Notes under the pieces: model-generated
Told to the model about the DNA's origin: nothing
Database searches by the model: none
Seen by the model: only the letters and a program-made list of their open reading frames with translations
NCBI GenBank assembly: GCA_001724265.1
Contig: MEDY01000081.1
Coordinates: 62,001-126,000 of the forward strand
From: Rhizaria sp. SCN 62-66
Lineage: Eukaryota; Rhizaria, unplaced
Length of the DNA: 64,000 bases
Reading direction: 5' to 3'
Shown here: piece by piece, positions 56,716 to 64,000 of the stretch
Numbering within the stretch: the stretch's first letter is position 1
How the letters are laid out: each line of letters opens with the position of its first letter
Translations under genes and position numbers: made by a program

Positions 56716-59700
56716 ATGTCTGACAGGGCGCCACCCGTTGGCGCCTCACTTTCCGCGGTACTCGCGGCGGACGGCTCTCCTCCCTTGAGCAACTCCGAGC
56801 GTTTCGCGCGGCAACTGCTTCGCGACCGCGGTCTCTACACCACACACATCGAGCGCGAGCTGGAGCGTGTCTCAGCCGACTACCTCCGCGTGAGCGAGAT
56901 GACCACGAGCCTTACTGACGTTCGCGGTACTCTTCAACTCCACGCCACGCGCCTGTCATCTCTGTCCTCGGCCGTCACGGCGACCGCCGAGGCGCACGAA
57001 GCCAGCGAGCTCGAGGCCGCCCGCGCGTCCACCGCCCTGCGCGCGCGCAACAAGGCGCTCGACGAACGGCTCTCCCACGTTGAGGCGCTTATCACCACCG
57101 TCCGTTCGACCCCGGCGCCCGTGCTGCCGCCCCCTGCGCCCGCGCCGGCGCCGCCTGCGCCCGTCGCGGTCAGCGCCGCACCCGCGTTTGGACCAGTGCA
57201 GTGTGCGCAGGAGGTGCGCTCACAGCTCGCCCCCGCGACCGCCGCGCTCACTGCGCGCCTCGACGCGGGCATCGAGGCCGTCGAGGACGTCATCACGCGC
57301 GTTGATGCGCGGGTCTCGGCGCGCGTCGAGAGCGCGCTGGCCAAGGTGGAGGCCGCGGGGAGCAAGGCGGCCACGGCTGCTGACGCTGCGGCCGCCGCTG
57401 AGGCTGCTGCTGACAAAGCGGACGCCGCAGCGGCGCGCGCTCAGAACGAAACCGCAGCGCTTGCCACCGCGGTTGCGCAGTGCAGCGCGCAGCAGCAACT
57501 ACTGAAGGCGGCCCTTGCTGCCATCCCCGCAACACCGACGGTAATCGCCGCCCCGCCAGCGCCTGCGCCTGCGGTGGCTGCAGCTGCGCCGGCGCGCCCG
57601 GGCCCACAGTCGCCCCTGTCTGCCTCCGAGGAGTCCTTCTGGGCAGACCACGTGTGCTCGTGGACCGTAAACGACCTCACATCCCGGCCGGACAGCGCCC
57701 TCGCGCGCGCGGTCGCGACGCTCACGACCGCCGCGGTGGCTCCTGTCGCCAAGACCGCTGCCGACGCAACCGCGGCCGCCGCTGCGGCCTCGCGCGCCGC
57801 AGCCGCCGCGCAAGCGACCGCCACAGCCGCGCAGGCCTCCGCGGCGGACGCCGTGGCGGGTGCCGAGGCCGCGGCGCAGGCGGCCGCACAGCGCGCTGAC
57901 ACAGCCGCGCTGTCGCTGCAGCGGCGGCTGCAGAGCCTTGAGACGAAGGCTGACGCCGCCGCCGCCGCCGCGTCCAACGCAGCCGAGGCCGCAGATGCCG
58001 CGACCGCCGCGGCAGAGGCTGCTGCGGCGCCAGTCAAGCTTAAGGCTGCGGTCGCCGCCGAAGTGAGTCGCGCTGTCGACGCCGCAGTCGCCGCCGCCGT
58101 TGCCGCCGCAGTCGCGGACGCAGTCACTGCAGCTGTCGCAGCGGCGCGCAGCGAGTGGGAGACGGCCGCCGCCGCGCGCGAAGCTGCGACCGCGACCAAG
58201 CTGCGCGCAGCGGCCGAGACCGCGGCCGCTGCGGCGGCGACTGAGGCCGTCTCCGAGGTCGAGTCGCGCTTGCTGGCGACAGCGCGCGCGCAGGCGCAGG
58301 CGCAGGCGCGCGAGCGTGATCGTGAGCGCGCAGTCCAGCGTGAGGGCGAGACGGCAGCAGTCGTGGCGCTGACCAGCAAGGTCGACGCCGCGCTGCTGAC
58401 GGCGCAACAAAGTCAGGCCGCCTCGGAGCGTGCGCGCGAGGCCTGTGCAGGCATCGGCGCCGCGCACAAGGCTGAGGCGGCGGCAGTGCTGGCCGCTATT
58501 GCTGAGGCCGAGACCAGGGCCGCTGCGGCCAGGACTGAGGCTGAAGCGAGGGCTAATGAGGCCGAGGCGCGGCTGTTGGCACAGTCGCAGTCCGTGGCAG
58601 CTGCAGTCGACGAGAAGGCCAGCAAAGCCTTGGCTGCAACGGAAGCCAAGTTGCAGGGGGCCACCACCGCTGCGAACGAGAAAGCCAGCAAGGCTCTTGC
58701 TGCGGCGGAGGCCGCGCGCAAGGCGGCTGCTGAGACGACCGCGAAGGTCACCGAGTGCACTACTGTTGCGAAGCAAGCTAGTGCAGCGATGCAGGCTCTG
58801 AAGATCGCGAGCGACGAGGCGCGTTCTCGCTTAACGCCGCTTGCGACTGCTGTCAAAACGCTGGCAACTCGTATCGACGCCACGGAAGCCGGGTTCGCGT
58901 CTAAGCTTGCTGCAGCCGCTAAGCAGACTGAGGCAAGCGTTGATGCTCGCTTTGCTGCTGTTTCAAACGCGTTCGATGCTAATTTGGCGCGCTTCAACAC
59001 AGCGCAGGCTGCCGTTGTCGAGGACCTTTCGGCGCGCGTGTGGAGCGCGGAACAGGTCGCCGCACGTGTCGCTGCAGACACGGTAGCGCGGACGACCCAA
59101 CTGGAGCAAAACATTGCCGAGGCAGCTGCAGCTGCTGTGAGGACCGCCGAGGCCGCTGTCGCGAAGGTCGCTGCGGACGCGGCCGCAGAGGCACGGGCCC
59201 GCGGGGACAGTGGCGCTGCTGCGGCGCGCGCGGCGGTGTCTGCAGCAGAGTCTGCCGCGGCCGCGGCCACAGCGAGCGCTGACGACGCCCGCCGCACTGC
59301 CGATGCGGGGCAGCGGGCGGCGGAGACGGCGCGGCGCGAGAGCGCGCGGGAACTGGCCCAGGCGCTGCGCGCGGCGGAGCAAAGCAACGAGCGAGCTGTG
59401 CGTGAGGCGCGTGACGCGATGGGCGACGTGACGCGCGCGCATAAGGATGACTTGGAGAACAAGATGCGCGACTCGGTCGACTTGATGCGTGATTTTGAGC
59501 GCAGCATCGGCGAAAAGCTTGCGCAGACGGCGCGTGCTGGCGAGGAAACGATGCGCGCTGCTGTGGAACAAGTGCGCCGAGTGCAGGATCGGTTTTCGGC
59601 TTCGCTGGACGCAGCACTTGCCGCGGAGCATGTGGCGCGTGCGGCGCACGCGGCAGCGACCGCGGAGACCGCCGCCCGCGTGGAGCTCGACTCCACCGTC

Positions 59701-62700
59701 CGTGGCGAACTGCAACGCATTGCGCAGGCTGTGAAGAACGTCACTGCGGAGGCTAAGGCCGTCGTGGGCGACGTCGCTCGCACTGCAACCATCGCAGCTG
59801 TCGCTGCATCGGGCAACGCTAGCGACGCTATTGGTGGTGGGAAGGAAACAACAGCCGCTGTAGGCGAGCTCCAGAGCGTCGTGAACGGCATCTGTGTCGA
59901 GCTCGATCATCTCAAACACACAGGCAGCGCGCATGATGTTGCTGCACTCGCAGACGCTCTTGCTGCGACGCGTGTTGTCGTCGATAGTCTTGTCGCAAAC
60001 CGCAACAGTCACGACGCCGCGTTTGCCGCTCTTGCGGCCAGCGCAGAGCATGACCGCGCCGCAGTCACCACTGCGCTCCGGCAAGTCGGCGCTGCGACCG
60101 ATGCGACGGCGGACCTCGCCCGTGTTGCGTGCGGCGAGCTGGCGGCACGCGTTGACCGCGAGCTGCGTACGCTACGCGCTGAGACTGCAGCGCAAATCGC
60201 TGCGGTCGGCGCGCGCGCGAGGTCCGCTGCGGCTGCTGTGAGCGAGCGCGTGCGCGGTGTGGGCGACGAGCTCGCGAGCCAAAAATCGTCGCTGAATGCG
60301 CTCAACGCCAGTGTGAATGACATCATTGTGAACAACGAGAACAACAGCAGGAACGCGAGCATGTGCGATGTTTCGATGGCGGAGATGCGCGCTGTCGCAG
60401 TTGAAGCCGCTGAGGACGCTGTAGAGGACACAGAAGTGCGTCTCCAACGCTCAGTTTCTCACGCGCGTGATGCCTCTAAGCGCGCGGTCTCAGCCTCGAC
60501 CACGGCCGTCACTGCCACGCTCTCCATGGTAGAGAAGATGGAGGAGTCTCTGTCCGCAATCACAAAGCGCCTTAACGTGAACGACGTTGCCCTTGCGGCG
60601 CTGCACAACGACGCATCCGCGGCCGCCGACGCTGCTGCCGCCGCAGCCGCTGCCGCTGAAGCGAGTGCGCGGGCTGCTGATGAAGCCATCACAGTCGCGC
60701 GCCGCGCTGAGACAACGGCGGACTCTGCGGCCGCGCGCGCGCGTGCCGAAGCTGAAACCACTGCTGCCCGCGTCAGTGCAGCTGCGAGCGCCACCGAGGC
60801 CGCTGCCCGCGCCGCAGCTGCGACCGCAAGCGATGCCGCCACCGGCGCTGCTGCTGTTGCGGCGGCGCGTGAGGAGGCACAGCGCGAAGCGAAGGCTGTG
60901 CTTGCAGATAAATCGCTCGCCCGCGCGGTCGCCCGCGTTCTTGCGCGGGCGACAAGCGCCCCGCCGCGTCAGCAGCAGTCTAAGGCAGCGGAAGCAACAG
61001 ACGCCGCTCTGGCGCCGCTGCGAGACGCCGTCGACGCTGCAGTCGACAGCGCGCTTGCAGCACGGCAGGGTGTCATCACCGCAGCCGTGGCTTCTGCAGT
61101 CCCTGCGGTCGTAACTGCGCTGCTCGCTCCGACGACAGCAGCGGCAAATCACGAGACGGCGACTGCCGTCGTGCAGTCGGTGCTTGCCACCGCTGCGGAG
61201 GCCGCTGCTGCTGCCCCTGTTGCGTGCGCCGTCGCAGCCGTTGCTGCTGCTGAGCGCGGCCTATTATCACGCGTTGGCGACGCCCTTGTGTCCGCCGGCG
61301 CTACGGCTTCCGCTGCGAAGCAAGCCGCTGCAGACGCAGTTGCTGCTGGTGCTGCAGGTGGCGAGGCTGCTAAGGCTGCCGCTAGCGCCGCATTGGCTGC
61401 GGCAGAGCGCGCTGAGACTGCTGCAACGCTTGCGAAGGAACAGGCAGAGGCTGCCATTGCCGCTGCGGCTGTGGAAACTGCCGCTGCGAAGACTCAACAA
61501 GCGAGCGCGGTCGCGCAAAGGGACGCTGCGCGCTCGGCAACAGTCGCAGCGACTGAGCGCGAGAGTGAGCGTGCTCGTGCGGCCGAGACTGCAGCCGCAA
61601 GGACAGCTGCGGCGGTGCGCGCTCGTGTGCGCAAGATTCGTCGCAAGGCGGCGCGCGCGCTGGCGGTGGCGACCAAGGCTGCGGCGGCAACACAAGCGTT
61701 GCGACAGGCTGTGGTGGCGAAGCTGCGGGTGCCGAAGCCTGCTGCTGTGCCTCTGAGCGCGCTTGCGGCTGCGCTGGGTCCTGACGTAGCTGCAACTTCC
61801 GCCGGTATTAAGACAGGGCCGACGCACGCACAGAAGCGCGCCGAAGCTCGGGCCGCAGCTACGAAGGCTAAGAACGCACCCGCACCTGTCTCAGGTAAGG
61901 TTCAGAAGAGCAAGAAGGCTGCTACCAGCGCGCGCAAAAAGAAGGCAACTTCATCGAATGGCGACAGCGACACCAGCACTTCTCTTGGCGACGACGATGG
62001 GTTCAGTGATACCAGCGACAGTGACGGCGATGAGGACAATGACGATCTCGAAGCATTGTTTGCCTCAAGTCTCAACACCAGTCTTGATCACCTCCTTGAC
62101 TCTGACCCTGACAATGCCAGTGCGACGAACAGCGCTGCAGCAGTGAGTGACGCGAGTGAGAACACCCCAGTGTTGGCGACGGATGCGATTGCGTTGCTAC
62201 AAGCCCACAGCGCTGCCCACCGCCGTTGGCTGCGTGCGTCACTGACCTCAGCCATCGACGCACTGCGCAACGCAGTCACGACTGCAGTTGACGCTCGTGT
62301 TGCGGCCAGCACCAAGCGTGTCCGTGCTGCGGCTGCAGCCGCGACCAATGCTGCGGCAACCGCCAGCAAGGCCGCGGAGTCTGCCACGGCCGCTGTGACA
62401 TCTGACCGCGTAAGTGACGCTGCAACACAGCGCCTGCTTGCGCTTGAGTCTGCAATGGGATCGGATCGCGCTGCCGCTGCACAGGCGCACGCAGCACTAG
62501 CCACCCAAGCCTCACGGCTCTCGCTGGCTCAGGACGAGCTCGCGCAACGGCTCGCGCGTGTGGCTTCTGACAAGGAGCAGCACGTTGCGCAACGGCAAGC
62601 TCACGCTGCGGCAGCGTCTGAAGTTGTTTCACTCAAGGAAGAACTCTCGCGTCAGCGCGCGGCGTTAGCAGCAGTCTCTACGGCCGCGGAAGAAGTGCCG

Positions 62701-64000
62701 AAGATGCGTGCCGCTCTCGCAACACTCACGGAAGACGCAGCAGCGGCTGCCGCGGCGCGTGCACGCGACAATGCTGAGACGGGCGAGACTGCGCGCAAAG
62801 CAGCCGCGCTTGCTGGGGCTGTGGATGCGCACTTAGACGCGCTCTCCCGCCGCGTGACGGCTCTCAGCGAAGATACCGCTGCTGCTGCGCGCGAGGTAGC
62901 CGCATCTCGCGCCGCGGCGGCCGAGGCTGCGACTGTGAGCAGCGGTGTGGAGCGTGACGTTTCGCAGAACGCGGCCGAGACTGCGCTTCGTGTGGCTGCG
63001 ACGCAGGACCACGTGGCGCGTCTCCGCACTGAGCTCACTGGCGAGCTTGAGAGTTTGCGCTCGCTCCTCCACGACGCAACCACTCGCGCTGCCACACAGG
63101 CCGCATCTGCTGATGCTGCCGCTCACAGCGCTCTTGCGAGCGCACGTGCAGCTGAAGACTACTCAGCCCAAGCGCTGCGGCGCGCTGGAGAGAGTATGGA
63201 GGCCGCCGCGTCCGGCGCTGCAGTCGCAGTCGCTGCCCGAGAGGCCACACAGCAGGCCGCAGCCGCGCAGGAGGCCGACGTCCGGTCGCTGGGCGAAGCT
63301 CTGGCCATGGCAGCGGCAATGGCCAAAGCGGCGCAGGCGAAGGCGGACGACGCCGTGGCTGCAGCGCAGCGCGGACGCAAGGACGCCGCTGCTGCGGCCG
63401 CAACTGTTGAAGCGCTCGCGACCGCGCCCAGCCGCCTCGACCCCGCTGACCGCGCCAGCCTGATCTCCGAGGTCACTGCCACTGCGCGCGGCTTCGTTGA
63501 CGACGCAGTGGCGCGCGCCCGCGTCGAGATCGCTGACGGCGCGGACGCGATGCTGCGCACCGCGCTCGCGGCGTGGGCAGTGGCGGAGCGCGAGGTCGTG
63601 CGCGGACACGCAGCCGAGGCTGCTGTGGAGGCCGTGCGGCGAGGCGACGGCATGGCCGACATAGAGCAGCTCGTCGGTCGCAAGGTTGGTAAGGCGGAGC
63701 TTGCGCGCGTCCTCGGTCTTGCCAACAACAATGCGCAGAAGAACGGCGCCAGCCCCGCTGCTGCGCCAGCGCGAGTCGGTGAGTTGAGCGAGAAGGAAGC
63801 AGAGCTTGTTGCTGCAGCTGCGGCGCCGCTAGTGCAGCGCAAGGTTGCCGCCGCGTGTGCTGCTGCAGCGCGCAAGGCCGCTGCGGAGGCCGCTACAGAG
63901 GTTGTCCGGCCTGTCGCGGCGACTGCGGCAGGCCTGGAGAAGGCGTTGGTGCGCGTCGACACTCGGGCCACGCGCGCTGAGGCCACCGCGACGCGCGCTG
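56716..64000 (+). CDS. Giant alanine-rich coiled-coil protein (3' end outside window)
   Basis: I read this frame codon by codon from ATG 56716 to the window end: 2428 codons with no stop and no in-frame TAG. After a helical N-terminus (SERFARQLLRDRGLYTTHIE) there is a Pro/Ala hinge near 135-160. Almost everything else is Ala/Glu/Arg/Lys/Gln-rich heptad-like helix, in the style of alanine-core coiled coils. A KKAATSARKKK patch near 1735-1745 is followed by an acidic Ser/Asp break near 1750-1800 (FSDTSDSDGDEDNDD), then the coil resumes. A 13-residue block (EKASKALAA-type) occurs twice near 632 and 654. I recognise no enzymatic domain or family. A cytoskeletal, centrosomal or vesicle-tether role is conceivable from shape alone. 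An upstream in-frame TGA at 56650 supports this start. Confidence 0.8.
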   Translation, partial: MSDRAPPVGASLSAVLAADGSPPLSNSERFARQLLRDRGLYTTHIERELERVSADYLRVSEMTTSLTDVRGTLQLHATRLSSLSSAVTATAEAHEASELEAARASTALRARNKALDERLSHVEALITTVRSTPAPVLPPPAPAPAPPAPVAVSAAPAFGPVQCAQEVRSQLAPATAALTARLDAGIEAVEDVITRVDARVSARVESALAKVEAAGSKAATAADAAAAAEAAADKADAAAARAQNETAALATAVAQCSAQQQLLKAALAAIPATPTVIAAPPAPAPAVAAAAPARPGPQSPLSASEESFWADHVCSWTVNDLTSRPDSALARAVATLTTAAVAPVAKTAADATAAAAAASRAAAAAQATATAAQASAADAVAGAEAAAQAAAQRADTAALSLQRRLQSLETKADAAAAAASNAAEAADAATAAAEAAAAPVKLKAAVAAEVSRAVDAAVAAAVAAAVADAVTAAVAAARSEWETAAAAREAATATKLRAAAETAAAAAATEAVSEVESRLLATARAQAQAQARERDRERAVQREGETAAVVALTSKVDAALLTAQQSQAASERAREACAGIGAAHKAEAAAVLAAIAEAETRAAAARTEAEARANEAEARLLAQSQSVAAAVDEKASKALAATEAKLQGATTAANEKASKALAAAEAARKAAAETTAKVTECTTVAKQASAAMQALKIASDEARSRLTPLATAVKTLATRIDATEAGFASKLAAAAKQTEASVDARFAAVSNAFDANLARFNTAQAAVVEDLSARVWSAEQVAARVAADTVARTTQLEQNIAEAAAAAVRTAEAAVAKVAADAAAEARARGDSGAAAARAAVSAAESAAAAATASADDARRTADAGQRAAETARRESARELAQALRAAEQSNERAVREARDAMGDVTRAHKDDLENKMRDSVDLMRDFERSIGEKLAQTARAGEETMRAAVEQVRRVQDRFSASLDAALAAEHVARAAHAAATAETAARVELDSTVRGELQRIAQAVKNVTAEAKAVVGDVARTATIAAVAASGNASDAIGGGKETTAAVGELQSVVNGICVELDHLKHTGSAHDVAALADALAATRVVVDSLVANRNSHDAAFAALAASAEHDRAAVTTALRQVGAATDATADLARVACGELAARVDRELRTLRAETAAQIAAVGARARSAAAAVSERVRGVGDELASQKSSLNALNASVNDIIVNNENNSRNASMCDVSMAEMRAVAVEAAEDAVEDTEVRLQRSVSHARDASKRAVSASTTAVTATLSMVEKMEESLSAITKRLNVNDVALAALHNDASAAADAAAAAAAAAEASARAADEAITVARRAETTADSAAARARAEAETTAARVSAAASATEAAARAAAATASDAATGAAAVAAAREEAQREAKAVLADKSLARAVARVLARATSAPPRQQQSKAAEATDAALAPLRDAVDAAVDSALAARQGVITAAVASAVPAVVTALLAPTTAAANHETATAVVQSVLATAAEAAAAAPVACAVAAVAAAERGLLSRVGDALVSAGATASAAKQAAADAVAAGAAGGEAAKAAASAALAAAERAETAATLAKEQAEAAIAAAAVETAAAKTQQASAVAQRDAARSATVAATERESERARAAETAAARTAAAVRARVRKIRRKAARALAVATKAAAATQALRQAVVAKLRVPKPAAVPLSALAAALGPDVAATSAGIKTGPTHAQKRAEARAAATKAKNAPAPVSGKVQKSKKAATSARKKKATSSNGDSDTSTSLGDDDGFSDTSDSDGDEDNDDLEALFASSLNTSLDHLLDSDPDNASATNSAAAVSDASENTPVLATDAIALLQAHSAAHRRWLRASLTSAIDALRNAVTTAVDARVAASTKRVRAAAAAATNAAATASKAAESATAAVTSDRVSDAATQRLLALESAMGSDRAAAAQAHAALATQASRLSLAQDELAQRLARVASDKEQHVAQRQAHAAAASEVVSLKEELSRQRAALAAVSTAAEEVPKMRAALATLTEDAAAAAAARARDNAETGETARKAAALAGAVDAHLDALSRRVTALSEDTAAAAREVAASRAAAAEAATVSSGVERDVSQNAAETALRVAATQDHVARLRTELTGELESLRSLLHDATTRAATQAASADAAAHSALASARAAEDYSAQALRRAGESMEAAASGAAVAVAAREATQQAAAAQEADVRSLGEALAMAAAMAKAAQAKADDAVAAAQRGRKDAAAAAATVEALATAPSRLDPADRASLISEVTATARGFVDDAVARARVEIADGADAMLRTALAAWAVAEREVVRGHAAEAAVEAVRRGDGMADIEQLVGRKVGKAELARVLGLANNNAQKNGASPAAAPARVGELSEKEAELVAAAAAPLVQRKVAAACAAAARKAAAEAATEVVRPVAATAAGLEKALVRVDTRATRAEATATRA

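Overview
The window is nuclear DNA of a unicellular eukaryote (protist or alga-like) that I cannot name. Genes are very GC-rich and their proteins are swollen with Ala, Ser, Gly and Asp/Glu tracts, while the spaces between genes are clearly AT-rich. Six introns of 127-221 bp can be placed, with donors of the form GTAYG. There are nuclear tRNA-Leu genes with Pol III T-run terminators, and eukaryote-specific genes (GCN2, CSN5, a HUWE1-type HECT ligase, PHD/ePHD chromatin protein, TAF11-like protein). A probable ciliary protein (CFAP144-like) hints at a flagellated cell.

Layout: 1-2532 (+) 3' end of a HUWE1/TOM1-like HECT ubiquitin ligase. 3359-4691 (+) two-exon LYR-motif protein. 5180-6746 (-) two near-identical tRNA-Leu(AAG) genes in AT-rich DNA. 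8107-9767 (+) two-exon S-adenosylhomocysteinase. 10926-22566 (-) one giant Stealth/GNPTAB-like membrane protein of about 3835 codons with an intron and an in-frame TAG. 23263-24267 (-) CFAP144/FAM183-like protein. 24728-26671 (+) three-exon CSN5 metalloprotease. 26787-27191 (-) small unidentified ORF. 27340-40281 (-) a 4313-residue GCN2 eIF2-alpha kinase. 41186-55405 (+) a giant protein with three PHD/ePHD modules, again crossed by one in-frame TAG. 55697-56293 (-) TAF11-like histone-fold protein. 56716-64000 (+) start of an alanine-rich coiled-coil giant that runs off the window.

The genes do not form a pathway cluster. They are housekeeping and regulatory genes: ubiquitin/NEDD8 control (HUWE1, CSN5), methyl-cycle upkeep (AHCY), translational stress control (GCN2), chromatin and transcription (PHD protein, TAF11), and Golgi glycan phosphorylation (Stealth).

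The most interesting signal is the genetic code. In about 18,000 codons the only in-frame stops are two TAG triplets, each inside a continuous reading frame. The first directly precedes the Stealth catalytic motif. The second lies upstream of the third PHD/ePHD module. The ten terminators I can assign are eight TAA and two TGA, with no TAG. This fits UAG being a rare sense codon or a readthrough site. A 117-nt in-frame intron is a possible alternative for the second site only.
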